The notes beneath the pieces were generated by a model that searched no databases, was not told the DNA's origin, and saw nothing but the letters and a program-made list of their open reading frames with translations. From the NCBI GenBank assembly GCA_024402655.1, contig JAKSTH010000003.1, positions 1-59,958 on the forward strand: a stretch of 59,958 bases of DNA. The letters run 5' to 3'. Positions 8,968-18,357 of the stretch are shown here, piece by piece (positions within the stretch are counted from its first letter, which is position 1; the number at the start of each line of letters is the position of its first letter). The translations under genes were made by a program, and so were the position numbers. This DNA is from Treponema sp. GTDB taxonomy: Bacteria; Spirochaetota; Spirochaetia; Treponematales; Treponemataceae.

Positions 8968-10857
8968 TTAAATATTACTTACAAGACGAAGAATATAAAG
9001 AGCAACATATTCTTTAAGTGCCTTTTCTTCACCAATTTTTTGCATGTTAGGTGTTTTAACTAAAGTTTCTGCAAGGTTTTCAACACGTTCTTTTGTAAAT
9101 GACTGAGCTGAAAGTGTGCGACAAACACGTCTTGTATAGTCTCTGATTAAAGAATTAACATCTTCTGTAAGAGCAAAGTTTGCTTCTTTAGAAATCATTT
9201 TATTCCATTGTTTTGTAAGGTAGTTCAATTCTCTGTCTAAAGTTGAACCTTCTGGAATAAAATCGTTTGTAAGATTTCTAGCTTGTTCTGCAAGAGCTTC
9301 TTCCTTAGACATATGTTTTTTAGGTGTTAAGTCTTTTTCTTCTAATGGAGAAGCAACTTCTTCCTGAACTTCCTTTTTCTTGTTTTTCTTTTTACTGCGG
9401 AATAGAGTAATAAACCAAGAAATAATAGGAATAGAATAAATAAGAGGTAAATCCATTTTTGCTTTGGACATAACCTGATCGCTTGTTAACAAAAGTAACT
9501 CGCTGTATGGACGAAGCTGTCCGTCTACAAAAGGCTGGAACCCTACTGTAGAAATGTCATCATTTTTTTCAAGAGACAGCATTGTCATAAAGTTTGCATT
9601 TAATAATGAATAAAGTACAGGAGAATTTGATTCAATCTGCTGTTCCAGACATTTTTCAAATTTCTTTGCATCGTTCATTTCTGGCAGCTTTTCATAATTT
9701 AAAAGAGCATTGTACCATTTTTGAACCAAAGTTGATTCAATAGAATCGTGGGCTTCGTTACAAAGTCTGACTACCAGAGGTAAAGCATTTTTCTTGTAAA
9801 CATAATAACGGGTTCCAGATTCAACTTTGAAAACAAGCAGGTCTGGCAGTTCATTCTGTTTACCATCTGTTGTAAGCTGCTGCAATGTATTTTTCAAATC
9901 GTCTTCAGAGAACTGTCCGTAAAGCAGTTTTCCGTTCTGATCATGGAATTTTAAAATCTGATTCATAGAGAAGAAGAATGGAGCTTTACCTAATTGATTT
10001 TGCAATTCTTTAAGTGCATCTTCTCTTTTTTTATTTGTTTGAAATTTCTGTTTTAAATATGTACTGTGAATTTCAGTAATTTGAATTGCCTGAAGTACAC
10101 TTGTATCTTCAGCTGTGCGGTCCTGAATTTTTTCAAAATCCTGGCGCATATAATAACAAAGCTGGTTCCAAAGGTAATAATCATCACCTTCAGAAACATC
10201 CATAAAACCAGCCTGAGGTTTGTCGATAAAATGTGAAAAGAAATTTTTAATGGTAATTTCTTTTGCAGGATTTGATGAACGGAGTTTTTTTAAGAAATAA
10301 TCGTGGTATTCATCTTTCTTACAAATACGAATAATCTTTTTCTGAGCTGTTTCAAGCAACAGTTCCATAGGAACACATGCTGGCAGCAAAATAGAAGGTA
10401 AATCACGAGAAAATACAAGAATATTCAATAATGGTGATTTAAGATTCTGATTTGTAAGGGACTGTGGTATATAAAGTTCAGCCTGCTTTCTTTCAATTGC
10501 ATTTAGTGGAAATTTTTTAGGAAGTTCTGTTTCCAGTGGATATGGAACAGATTCATTTCTCTGAATTTCTTTATATTGGTTAGCATACTTAATGGAAAAA
10601 TTGGTGATTGAAACAATCATTTTTTTATTTCCATTTGGAATAAGAGCGGCAAGATGTTTTTCTTCCAGTCCTGCAAGTTCGGCAGTAACAGTATTTGTTG
10701 GATCTCCAAGATATTTTACAAGTTCAGCAGCTTCTTCCACATGATGCTCTGCATATTTTTTAATGTATGCACAGAATTCCTTTAAATCTATAAAAGGAGA
10801 TTTCTGTTTGTCTGCGTAAAATCTGATTATTGAACTTAAATTTGAAGATGTTGCCAT
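8968..10857 (-). CDS. Uncharacterised 629-aa spirochaete-type protein
   Basis: I do not recognise this family. The product is 629 aa, mostly charged and helical, without a signal peptide. A hydrophobic stretch (LPLIYSIPIISWFITLF) at about residues 465-485 is followed at once by a Lys-rich run (RSKKKNKKKE), which looks like a membrane anchor or stop-transfer segment two-thirds along the chain. The remainder (KKHMSKEEALAEQARNL... to the end) is helical and could form coiled coils. It has the general look of the DUF5312-like protein at 33272-34828. TATAAT (minus strand, 10866-10871) lies eight bases before the ATG with no ribosome binding site, which suggests a leaderless mRNA. Confidence 0.6.
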   Translation of the reverse strand: MATSSNLSSIIRFYADKQKSPFIDLKEFCAYIKKYAEHHVEEAAELVKYLGDPTNTVTAELAGLEEKHLAALIPNGNKKMIVSITNFSIKYANQYKEIQRNESVPYPLETELPKKFPLNAIERKQAELYIPQSLTNQNLKSPLLNILVFSRDLPSILLPACVPMELLLETAQKKIIRICKKDEYHDYFLKKLRSSNPAKEITIKNFFSHFIDKPQAGFMDVSEGDDYYLWNQLCYYMRQDFEKIQDRTAEDTSVLQAIQITEIHSTYLKQKFQTNKKREDALKELQNQLGKAPFFFSMNQILKFHDQNGKLLYGQFSEDDLKNTLQQLTTDGKQNELPDLLVFKVESGTRYYVYKKNALPLVVRLCNEAHDSIESTLVQKWYNALLNYEKLPEMNDAKKFEKCLEQQIESNSPVLYSLLNANFMTMLSLEKNDDISTVGFQPFVDGQLRPYSELLLLTSDQVMSKAKMDLPLIYSIPIISWFITLFRSKKKNKKKEVQEEVASPLEEKDLTPKKHMSKEEALAEQARNLTNDFIPEGSTLDRELNYLTKQWNKMISKEANFALTEDVNSLIRDYTRRVCRTLSAQSFTKERVENLAETLVKTPNMQKIGEEKALKEYVALYILRLVSNI

Positions 10858-10931
10858 ATTCTTCTATTATAAAGGAAAAATTGACCTTTTACCACTTTTT
10901 TTTATAAAATCCCCTAAAATCTGTTAAATAA

Positions 10932-10962
10932 ATAAGGCAGGCACATATAAAATGCACCTGCC
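10932..10962 (-). terminator. Probable terminator of the padR operon
   Basis: On the minus strand, GGCAGGTGCA pairs with TGTGCCTGCC (two G-U pairs) around an AT-rich loop and is followed by CTTATTTATTT. It lies 23 bases after the stop of the DUF4097-like gene. Confidence 0.65.
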
Positions 10963-10984
10963 AGTGTAAATAAGCTTCTAATGT

Positions 10985-11707
10985 TTAGTTAGATAATTTA
11001 CATTCTCCAATGTCTATATCTGCTTTAATGTATTTTTTACCAGAAACATCAGTTTTAATTTTTTTACCGCTGTTTCCAAAAGCACTGGCTTCTCCAATAG
11101 AGCATTTTATGTCCAGTGAATATGATGAAGGATCTTTTACCCCTTTAATTTGCAAATCGCCAACATCAACTTCAAATTCACCTTTATTAAAATCTACATT
11201 TTTAAGATCGATTTCACCAACATCAACATCTACATCAATTTTATCTGCAAAGAAGTCGGAAAGTTTTACTTCGCCAACATTTACTGCAATATCTAAATCA
11301 GAAAAACTAGTATTTTCTGGAACAGTAATTGTTACTGATGCATTGTTCATACCCACGTTTGTTTTTGATTTGCCAGCCTGTTTAATGGTAAGTGTTCCAT
11401 TTTTTACTTTTATTTCTGGAACAAGCCAGGTTCTGTTAGCAGAATAACTGTATTTAAAAGAGTCTCCTTTAACAATCTTAAAATCGCCAACTTTAATATC
11501 AGCTTCAATTTTATCAAAATTTTCCAATTTAATGTTATTTTCAGAAGTATTCACAATAGAATCATCTTTATCTGAAGAAAAATTAAAATTCATATGGAAT
11601 TTTCCTTTAATAGCATCTGCAAAGCCTGAAATATGATACCAGCTTCCAAAAATGATACAGAAAATTGTAACAGCACTAATTATTGCAATATAAATCGATT
11701 TTTTCAT
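10985..11707 (-). CDS. DUF4097 (toast-rack/LiaG-like) membrane-anchored protein
   Basis: The product is 240 aa with an N-terminal membrane helix (IYIAIISAVTIFCIIFGSWY) and an extracytoplasmic repetitive beta domain. Successive strands repeat the pattern VGD/VGE + hydrophobic: VGDFKIV, VGEVKLSDF, VGEIDLKNV, VGDLQIKGV, IGEASAFG, IGECKLSN. This is typical of DUF4097 beta-solenoid proteins, which often accompany HAAS-domain membrane proteins and PadR or stress-response genes in envelope-sensing operons. Its start overlaps the stop of the upstream gene as TAATG, so translation is probably coupled. The biochemical role is unknown. Confidence 0.85.
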   Translation of the reverse strand: MKKSIYIAIISAVTIFCIIFGSWYHISGFADAIKGKFHMNFNFSSDKDDSIVNTSENNIKLENFDKIEADIKVGDFKIVKGDSFKYSYSANRTWLVPEIKVKNGTLTIKQAGKSKTNVGMNNASVTITVPENTSFSDLDIAVNVGEVKLSDFFADKIDVDVDVGEIDLKNVDFNKGEFEVDVGDLQIKGVKDPSSYSLDIKCSIGEASAFGNSGKKIKTDVSGKKYIKADIDIGECKLSN

Positions 11708-12690
11708 TATTTTTCTTCTCCATAAATTCCTTTAATCATTGAATGAATTACTCCTGCAATTGGCCAGATAATCCATGTGAAGCCCCAACTGAAAGTACTA
11801 AAACTCCATGCAAGATAAATACATGTAATAGTTAACCAATATACGTCCATAATGGCTTTAACAACTTTATTGTTATAAGTAACTTCGCTGTCTTTTTTGC
11901 TGGCTGCTTTTGAATAAGATCCACCAATAGTTTTTTCAGAATTGATACTCATAAGCATTTCATACATTTTGCGTTTTTTTCCAGAGTAGATTAATAATGC
12001 AACACCTGTAGCAACGAAAACAAATAAGAATACAGGAGACAAGTCTTCTAAAACTTTAATGCCCAAATCATCGAAAATAACGGCAGGAATAAAACAAAGA
12101 ACACATAATAAAACACCAATGGCATGTAAAACATTGTATTTTTTCTTAAAGTTTCTTTTTCCTTCTGCAATATAGTTGATGGAATCCTGACTGATTGAGC
12201 AAGGTTCATCTGTAATATATTTCCATTCATCCATTTTGTTGCTTGATAAAATGCTTAAAACAATTCCTGCTCCTATTAAAGCAAACATAAGTGAAAGACC
12301 AATTACGTATTTATCCCAGAAAATATCCTGAATAATTAATGGAGTAACACAAAGTATAAAACAAGCAACACTTATTGCACGAAGAATAATGCTAGACTGT
12401 TTTTCTTCGATGTAGTTTTTAATTTCATCAAAAGCAATGCTTCTTTTATTAATTGAATCTTTGTTTTCATTAAGAACAGTTTCAAGGCCTAAATCTTCTG
12501 CAAGTTCTTCAAGATTTCCAAATTCAGAAATTACTGTACCTACAGCTTCATTTTCCGAAATGCCGTTATTTCTTAATTCAGAAAACTTGTCTTCCATCAT
12601 CTGAAGAAGTTCGCTTTTTGCTTTTCTTACCTGGTCTGTGTCTGGAAGATTTCTGAACATTGTTTCTAAATAATTTTTGATTGTTTCCAT
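11707..12690 (-). CDS. HAAS/DUF1700-type membrane protein (permease prefix domain)
   Basis: The product is 327 aa. The N-terminal region (IKNYLETMFRNLPDTDQVRKAKSELLQMMEDKFSEL, then GISENEAVGTVISEFGNLEELAEDLG) is the HAAS / permease-prefix helical domain that PadR-type regulators are found beside. About six hydrophobic helices follow in pairs, with a cytosolic linker between them. Such proteins are thought to be membrane partners of PadR-linked systems; no enzyme motif is present. It lies 14 bases downstream of padR and overlaps the DUF4097 gene, so the three form one operon. Confidence 0.82.
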   Translation of the reverse strand: METIKNYLETMFRNLPDTDQVRKAKSELLQMMEDKFSELRNNGISENEAVGTVISEFGNLEELAEDLGLETVLNENKDSINKRSIAFDEIKNYIEEKQSSIILRAISVACFILCVTPLIIQDIFWDKYVIGLSLMFALIGAGIVLSILSSNKMDEWKYITDEPCSISQDSINYIAEGKRNFKKKYNVLHAIGVLLCVLCFIPAVIFDDLGIKVLEDLSPVFLFVFVATGVALLIYSGKKRKMYEMLMSINSEKTIGGSYSKAASKKDSEVTYNNKVVKAIMDVYWLTITCIYLAWSFSTFSWGFTWIIWPIAGVIHSMIKGIYGEEK

Positions 12691-12704
12691 TTTCTATTTT
12701 CCTC

Positions 12705-13037
12705 TTAGTTTTCTTTTATAAAACGTTCGACAACTTCTTTTGTCAAATCCCATTCTTTACACTTTTCTTTATAATAATCTCTACCTTTGTCGGTTATTTT
12801 GTAATAAGTTCGTCGTTTTTCATTTTCTGAAACCTGGGAAAATGATGTGATAAACCCATTGTTTTCCATGCGGGTAAATGCAGAATAGAGGGTGGTTTCT
12901 TTGATAATGTATTTTTCCTCTGTCATGCTTTTAATCTGCTTGGAAATTTCATAACCATAGGAAGGATTATCTAAAAGAAGATACAAAATCATTGTGTCGT
13001 TATATCCACGAATTACGTCACTACTGATTACAACCAT
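12705..13037 (-). CDS. PadR-family transcriptional regulator
   Basis: The start is ATG 13037 (110 aa), set by AGGAGG just upstream; the longer frame to 13100 would run through the promoter. DTMILYLLLDNPSYGYEISKQIKSMTEEKYIIKETTLYSAFTRMENNGFITSF is a clear PadR winged helix (ILxLL...GYEI...TLY..L.RLE..G.I). RRTYYKITDKGRDYYKE is the wing and the start of the dimerisation helix. It is a short, subfamily-2-like member. It presumably represses its own operon from the inverted repeat at 13071-13118 and may respond to an envelope or small-molecule signal through the HAAS/DUF4097 partners. Confidence 0.9.
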   Translation of the reverse strand: MVVISSDVIRGYNDTMILYLLLDNPSYGYEISKQIKSMTEEKYIIKETTLYSAFTRMENNGFITSFSQVSENEKRRTYYKITDKGRDYYKEKCKEWDLTKEVVERFIKEN

Positions 13038-13056
13038 TAGCTTCCTCCTAATTTTT

Positions 13057-13118
13057 ACTATGTCTGTCGTTACTACGATAGATAATACTATGTTTATCAT
13101 ACTATGTCAATCGTAGTA
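13057..13118 (-). promoter_or_regulatory. padR operon promoter with candidate PadR operator
   Basis: On the minus strand TTGACA (13105-13110) and TATTAT (13082-13087) are 17 bases apart. A perfect 9-base inverted repeat, TACTACGAT (13071-13079) and ATCGTAGTA (13110-13118), flanks the core: one arm abuts the -35, the other covers the expected start of transcription. ACTATGT also occurs three times (13057, 13087, 13101). The layout fits autorepression. Confidence 0.75.
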
Positions 13119-13177
13119 CGCCTGATGGGGTAAATATAATACTAGAAAACAAATCTGTCAAGTGGTAGAATAAAAAT

Positions 13178-14329
13178 ATGATAGTTAGTAACCGTATGAA
13201 AAATCTGCATCCTTATGTTCCAGGAGAGCAGCCAAAAGATCGTATTTATGTAAAACTCAATGCAAATGAGAATCCTTATGCACCAAGTAAAACTGTTCAG
13301 CAGGCAGTTCTTGATTTTGTTCAGCAGCATCCGGAAAAGATGGGCTTGTACCCAGATCCAGATTCAACTCAGCTGCATCAGGCAATTGCAGAAATGTTGA
13401 ATAAAACAGGTGGAGTTCTTTGTCGTGCAAAAGTTGAAGGAAATACTGTTACTCCAGATGAAAAAGATAAGATTCCTTTTGAAGTAACTGAAAAAATGAT
13501 TTACACAGGAAACGGAAGTGATGAAGTTTTATCTTTTGTTTTCTATGCATTTTTCGACTCATCAAAGAAATTTGTAATGCCGGAATTTACATACAGTTTT
13601 TATCCTGTATATGCCGGTTTCTATAACATTCCAATGGATAATGTTCCTCTTAAAGCAGACTGGTCTTTAGATACAGATGAAATGCTTAAAAGAGCAGAAA
13701 ACAATCGGGGTGGAATTATTTTTGCAAATCCTAATGCTCCAACAGGTTTGGGACTTACAAGAGACCAGGTTCGCCAGATGCTGAAAAAAGCTAGTCCAGA
13801 TGAAATTTTTATTGTAGATGAAGCTTATGTAGATTTTGGCGGTGAATCTTGTATTCCACTTTTAAAAGAATTTAATAATCTTGTTATTGTAAGAACTTTT
13901 AGTAAGAGTTTGTGTGGGGCTGGTCAGCGACTTGGTTATATTGTTGCTTCGGAAGAACTTGTAAACATTGTTACAACAGTAAAAAACAGTGTAAATCATT
14001 TCCCAATTGATGCTGTTTCGCAGGTTAGTGGTGTAGCAGCTTGTAATGACATTGGCTACTATGTGGAATGTTCTAAAAAAGTTGCAGAAGAGCGTGAAAA
14101 TTTTTATAACTTTTTAAAGGCTCAAGGTTTTTATGTTATAGAGAGTAAAACAAACTTCCTTTTTGCTAAAAAAGAAGGAATGAGTGGAAATGACATTTAT
14201 AAAAAAATAAAAGAAAAAGGACTTTTAATCCGTCACTTTAATACACCTGGAATTGAAGACTTTGTAAGAATTACAATTGGAACTCATGAACAGATGGAAG
14301 CATTAAAGAAGGCATTTCAGGAATTATAG
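13178..14329 (+). CDS. hisC: Histidinol-phosphate / aromatic aminotransferase
   Basis: The product is 383 aa, a fold-type I PLP aminotransferase of the HisC subfamily: YVKLNANENPYAPS at the N-terminus, GNGSDEV (112-118), NPNAPTG (184-190), D214 for the pyridine nitrogen, and the Schiff-base K243 in TFSKSLCGAGQRLGY. It interconverts histidinol phosphate or imidazole-acetol phosphate, and many relatives also act on Phe and Tyr. No other his gene is in the window, so an aromatic-amino-acid role is possible. An insert of about 20 residues (RAKVEGNTVTPDEKDK) precedes the substrate loop. There is no Shine-Dalgarno sequence; TAGAAT lies six bases before the ATG. Confidence 0.88.
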   Translation: MIVSNRMKNLHPYVPGEQPKDRIYVKLNANENPYAPSKTVQQAVLDFVQQHPEKMGLYPDPDSTQLHQAIAEMLNKTGGVLCRAKVEGNTVTPDEKDKIPFEVTEKMIYTGNGSDEVLSFVFYAFFDSSKKFVMPEFTYSFYPVYAGFYNIPMDNVPLKADWSLDTDEMLKRAENNRGGIIFANPNAPTGLGLTRDQVRQMLKKASPDEIFIVDEAYVDFGGESCIPLLKEFNNLVIVRTFSKSLCGAGQRLGYIVASEELVNIVTTVKNSVNHFPIDAVSQVSGVAACNDIGYYVECSKKVAEERENFYNFLKAQGFYVIESKTNFLFAKKEGMSGNDIYKKIKEKGLLIRHFNTPGIEDFVRITIGTHEQMEALKKAFQEL

Positions 14330-14347
14330 GAATAAAAGGTAACATAT

Positions 14348-15040
14348 ATGAAATTTTTAGTTTTAAGCGATTTACATGCAAATAATGAAATGATAGAAAA
14401 AATGGATTCTTTATTCAAACAGGCTGATGCAGTTTTGTTTGCTGGTGATTTTGCAGAATGTTTTAAACCAGAAACTGGTAAAGAAGCTCTGGAAAAATTC
14501 TGTAAAAAACACGACACAATTTTTGCTGTTCTTGGTAACTGCGATAACGAAGATTTTCTTGTTGATTTGGATGAACAGGATATTTGTGTAGAAAAAGCTT
14601 TGGTTTATGAAGGTGGAATTGGTATTACAGGTGCTGGTGGCGGAACAAAGTTTACAGGTAAAACAGAGTTTGAACGCACAGAAGAAGAAATTATTTCTGA
14701 TTTTGATATTGTAAAAAATGCAGTTGCTGAAACTGGAGATGAATCTTTGTGGAAGAGTCTTATTATGATTAGTCACAATCCTCCAAAAGGAGATGTTTGT
14801 GATAAAGTAAATGAAAGTCTTCACGCAGGAAGCCAGCAGTTTGCAGATTATATTGCTAAAAATCAGCCGGTTGCAGTAGTTTGTGGTCATATTCACGAAG
14901 GTCAGGGTATAGAAAAAATTGGGGAAACCACAGTTATGAACCCTGGTTCTATGGCAGAAGGCTGTTACGGATTGCTTACAGTGGAAAAAACTGGTGATGA
15001 ATGGAAAGTTACTTCTGCAGAAACTGGAAAACTTGCTTAA
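14348..15040 (+). CDS. Metallophosphoesterase (calcineurin-like, YfcE/MJ0936 type)
   Basis: The product is 230 aa with the full set of binuclear-metal motifs in order: SDLHAN (D-x-H), GDFAE, GNCDN, SHNPP and GHIHEG. It is cytosolic. Family members hydrolyse phosphodiesters or phosphomonoesters; the substrate is unknown. The gene starts 18 bases after hisC, so the pair is likely co-transcribed. Confidence 0.88.
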   Translation: MKFLVLSDLHANNEMIEKMDSLFKQADAVLFAGDFAECFKPETGKEALEKFCKKHDTIFAVLGNCDNEDFLVDLDEQDICVEKALVYEGGIGITGAGGGTKFTGKTEFERTEEEIISDFDIVKNAVAETGDESLWKSLIMISHNPPKGDVCDKVNESLHAGSQQFADYIAKNQPVAVVCGHIHEGQGIEKIGETTVMNPGSMAEGCYGLLTVEKTGDEWKVTSAETGKLA

Positions 15041-15079
15041 GTATATTTATTGTCTGATTTTTATATACAGGAGTTCTAT

Positions 15080-16015
15080 ATGAGTGTAAAAAAGATAGGT
15101 GCATTATTTGTAATGGCAGCTGTTTCATTGTCTGCTTTTGCCCAGGAAAAATTTAATCCATTAAGTTTTGTGTCTTTTAAAAAGAATCTTACTTATGTTC
15201 AGGGTGAAGATTCCCAGACTTACACTGTAGAAAGAACTCTTAATCCTTATGCAATAAACAAGTTTGAAACAACTTATGGACTTTGGTATGAAATTAGAGT
15301 TCAGGCAGAAAAAAGAGGATATGTATTTCAGAATCCAGGGCAGCCAGGAAGTCATGGAAGAAGAGCCATTGCTCCAAATGAAGAAAATGAAAATCAGCCG
15401 GTAACAAATATTAACTGGTACGATGCAATTGTCTGGTGCAATGCTTTAAGCGAAATTAAAGGAAAAACTCCCTGCTACACTTATAAAGGCAAAGTTATAA
15501 AAGATGCTCAGGATTCTGCAGCCTGCGATTTGTGTGACTGTAACTGGAAAGCAGATGGTTACAGACTTCCTTCTGAATCTGAATGGGAATATGCAGCGCG
15601 AAAAACTAAAAAAGGGATGGCAAAAGGCGACATTGTTAGTGGCCAGAAAACCAGCAGCTATGAAGAAGGTCAGCGCTATGCCTGGACCAGCGATAACTGT
15701 GTAAACACTAAAATTGTAGGAACAGCTGGTCTTCCTTTTAATCCTGATGCAGTTTCCAGCCCTGCCACAGGGAATTCAAATGAAGCCGGTATTTATGACA
15801 TGATTGGAAATGTTATGGAATACTGCTGGGACTGGAGCGGCGACTATAAAAAAGAACTTCCATATGGTATAGAAATGGGTTACGACAGAATTTGTAGAGG
15901 AGGCAGCTGGTCTCCTTATACTTTGTTTACATATTCTGGGGACCGCTATGGTTATGACCCTAACGAAACTTATAACTATATGGGCTTTCGTTTAGCTTAT
16001 TCAATAACACAGTAA
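15080..16015 (+). CDS. Secreted SUMF1/formylglycine-generating-enzyme-like protein
   Basis: CAGGAG at 15068-15073 sets the start at ATG 15080 (311 aa); the TTG start at 15050 is rejected. A signal peptide (KKIGALFVMAAVSLSAFA, before QEKF) precedes a full FGE-sulfatase domain: INKFETTYGLWYEI, PVTNINWYDAIVWCNALSE, YRLPSESEWEYAAR, GNVMEYCWDW, CRGGSW and MGFRLA. In bacteria most such proteins are not sulfatase activators but structural or ligand-binding copies. I do not see the paired active-site cysteines clearly, so catalysis is uncertain. It is probably periplasmic or surface-exposed. Confidence 0.88.
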   Translation: MSVKKIGALFVMAAVSLSAFAQEKFNPLSFVSFKKNLTYVQGEDSQTYTVERTLNPYAINKFETTYGLWYEIRVQAEKRGYVFQNPGQPGSHGRRAIAPNEENENQPVTNINWYDAIVWCNALSEIKGKTPCYTYKGKVIKDAQDSAACDLCDCNWKADGYRLPSESEWEYAARKTKKGMAKGDIVSGQKTSSYEEGQRYAWTSDNCVNTKIVGTAGLPFNPDAVSSPATGNSNEAGIYDMIGNVMEYCWDWSGDYKKELPYGIEMGYDRICRGGSWSPYTLFTYSGDRYGYDPNETYNYMGFRLAYSITQ

Positions 16016-16036
16016 AATAAAGCAAAAGGAATAATT

Positions 16037-17236
16037 ATGAATCTTTATCATCTTAATAAAATACAGGATGTTTTTGACAGTTTTGTTAAAAAGCAGGAAG
16101 TTGCCGGATTAAATATTTTAATTTATAAAGATGATAAAGAAGTTGGCTACTGGCAGGCTGGCTGTAAAAATATAGAAAAAAATCAGGCTTTCACAAGAGA
16201 TACAATCTGCCGGCTTTATTCTATGTCTAAACCTATTACAAGCATAGCTGCCATGATTCTTGTAGAGCAGGGTAAACTTGATTTAGGTGCTCCTGTTGCA
16301 AATTATATTCCAGCCTTTTGGAATGTTACAGTATGTTCCGAAGGTGGAAAAAATGGGAAACCAGTAAAAGCACAGAAACCAATTCTTATTCAGGATTTAC
16401 TTAATATGACCAGTGGGTATACTTACGGGGCATATTGGGATGGAGCTACTTTAGGGGAACATCTTACTTCCGACTTTATTGCAGAACTTAATAAAGATTC
16501 AATCAAAGACAGCAAAATAACAACTTTAGATGTGGCCCAGCGTTTTAGTCAGATTCCTCTTAGTTTTGAACCTGGAACAGATTATAGTTATGGTTTTTCT
16601 GCAGACATTCTCGGTGCTGTAATAGAAACTGTTTCCGGCTTAAAATTCAGTGAGTTTTTACGAAAGAATATATTTGAGCCTCTTGGCATGAAAGATACAG
16701 ATTTTTATGTACCAGAAGAAAAGCAGAACAGGCTTGCAAATGTATACAAGTTCAACGGTGAAAAAAAGCTGGAACTGTTTACTTTACCCAACCTTGGAAT
16801 TCAACCTTTTATGGATCATGCGCCATCTTTTGAAAGTGGAGGGGCAGGGCTTTGTTCTTCTGTTGACGATTATATGAAGTTTGCTTCTATGCTTTGTAAT
16901 AAAGGGGTTTTGAACGGAACCAGAATACTTCAGGAAAAAACAGTAGAATATCTGGCACAGGCTCATCTTTCACCTGTGTTACAGCAAAAGTTTGATCAGA
17001 AAATGGAACATCTTTCCGGCTACTCTTACAGCAACCTTATGAGAGTTGCAACAGATCCAGGTTATTGTAAAATGATTACGGAAAAAGGTGAATTTGGATG
17101 GGACGGCTGGCTTGGACCTTACGTTTCTGTAGATTTGAAAAATCATCTTACAGTAGTAATGCTTATGCAAAAAACTGATGCAGGAACCTGGGAACTTACC
17201 AGACGGGTGAAAAACATTATCTATACAAGCTTGTAA
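16037..17236 (+). CDS. Serine hydrolase, class C beta-lactamase/esterase family
   Basis: The product is 399 aa. The active-site SxxK is S62-M-S-K65 in CRLYSMSKPITS, and the Tyr motif is in YSYGFSADILG. GLCSSVDDYMKFASMLCNKG and a GWDGWLGPY stretch near the end are typical of the EstB/class-C group. No signal peptide is seen, which favours a cytosolic esterase or DD-peptidase-like hydrolase over a periplasmic beta-lactamase. Substrate unknown. The gene lies 21 bases after the SUMF1-type gene and ends at a bidirectional terminator. Confidence 0.87.
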   Translation: MNLYHLNKIQDVFDSFVKKQEVAGLNILIYKDDKEVGYWQAGCKNIEKNQAFTRDTICRLYSMSKPITSIAAMILVEQGKLDLGAPVANYIPAFWNVTVCSEGGKNGKPVKAQKPILIQDLLNMTSGYTYGAYWDGATLGEHLTSDFIAELNKDSIKDSKITTLDVAQRFSQIPLSFEPGTDYSYGFSADILGAVIETVSGLKFSEFLRKNIFEPLGMKDTDFYVPEEKQNRLANVYKFNGEKKLELFTLPNLGIQPFMDHAPSFESGGAGLCSSVDDYMKFASMLCNKGVLNGTRILQEKTVEYLAQAHLSPVLQQKFDQKMEHLSGYSYSNLMRVATDPGYCKMITEKGEFGWDGWLGPYVSVDLKNHLTVVMLMQKTDAGTWELTRRVKNIIYTSL

Positions 17237-17238
17237 TT

Positions 17239-17263
17239 AAAAGGGGTGATTAAAGCCCCTTTT
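17239..17263. terminator. Bidirectional terminator between serine hydrolase and corA
   Basis: AAAAGGGG (17239-17246) and CCCCTTTT (17256-17263) form an 8-base stem with a 9-base loop and A/T runs on both sides. It works for both converging genes, and the corA stop codon lies in the loop. Confidence 0.75.
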
Positions 17264-18299
17264 CTTGTTTTCTCAGCCGTTTAGTTTCAGCGCGAATATA
17301 TTTTTTCTGTTTGCGGCTAAGTTTACGACCACGTTTAATCATCATATCTTCTTTTTTAAAGTTCAAAAGCCAGTATGACAAGAATACAGAAAGAATACAA
17401 AGAATGGTTGCCATTATAACAGGAATGTATCCTGGCATTGTTTCAAATGGAAGCTTAAAGTTCATACCAAAGAAGCTGGTAATAAAAGTAGGAGCCATCA
17501 TTACTAAGTTGATAATAGCCAGCTTTTTCATAACTATGTTCAAGTTGTTGGATGTTACAGAAGAGAATGCATCCATGACACCAAAAATAATGTTTGAATA
17601 AGTGTCGGCCATTTCAATTGCCTGGCGGTTATCAATGCTTACGCCTTCTACAAAATCAATATCTTCTTCATCAAACTTAATAAGTTTTGTAACTTTCATT
17701 TTTTGAAGAAGAAGGGCATTACTGCGCAAACTTGTTGTAAAGTAAACCAGCGATTTTTCCAATCCAAGCATTAACATAATTTCCTGGTTTTCAATTTCCT
17801 GGCGCATTTCATTTTGAATGCTGGTAGATCTTCTGTTAATTTCTTTAAGATAACGAAGGAATGTAAGATTTGCTCTGTTCATTATCTGTACAATAAAAGA
17901 AGGAAAGTCTGTTAAACGAACATTTTTTACCCGGTTGTTTCCAAAATCTTTTAAAATTTCACAGTCTGTCCAGCAAAGGGTAATAATTGTTTTTCCTTTA
18001 ATAATAATACCAACTGGTACAGCAAAATATGGAGTTTCTGCATTTGGATCATAAACAGGAACCCGGACAATGGTAAGAATATATCCTTCTCCATCTTCCA
18101 TGCGGGAAAGTTCATCTGGGTCAAGAATATCTAAAATAGAATCCTGATCAATATCATATTCGCGCTGAAGTTCTGCTGTTTCATCGCGGTTAACGTTGCG
18201 GGCATCTACCCAAACTGGTTTTCTGCCATCAATATCTTCTTTTTTGGTTTTAGTAAATTGACCGTCTATCTGCTGCCAGTATGTAATCATGCTATTCAC
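17250..18299 (-). CDS. corA: CorA-type magnesium/divalent cation transporter
   Basis: The product is 349 aa. A large cytosolic alpha/beta and helical domain is followed by two C-terminal membrane helices. The signature GMN is in SFFGMNFKLPFETMPGYIP, directly after the first helix. CorA proteins form pentameric Mg2+ (or Co2+/Ni2+) channels gated by cytosolic Mg2+. The very basic C-terminal tail (KRGRKLSRKQKKYIRAETKRL) is long for the family. The 5' region on the minus strand carries a candidate leader ORF at 18358-18429. Confidence 0.93.
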   Translation of the reverse strand: MNSMITYWQQIDGQFTKTKKEDIDGRKPVWVDARNVNRDETAELQREYDIDQDSILDILDPDELSRMEDGEGYILTIVRVPVYDPNAETPYFAVPVGIIIKGKTIITLCWTDCEILKDFGNNRVKNVRLTDFPSFIVQIMNRANLTFLRYLKEINRRSTSIQNEMRQEIENQEIMLMLGLEKSLVYFTTSLRSNALLLQKMKVTKLIKFDEEDIDFVEGVSIDNRQAIEMADTYSNIIFGVMDAFSSVTSNNLNIVMKKLAIINLVMMAPTFITSFFGMNFKLPFETMPGYIPVIMATILCILSVFLSYWLLNFKKEDMMIKRGRKLSRKQKKYIRAETKRLRKQEKGL

Positions 18300-18357
18300 C
18301 TTTTAAAATAATAAATTTAGAGAAATAGCCTGATGAATAAAAATGTGCTGTGAGAAT

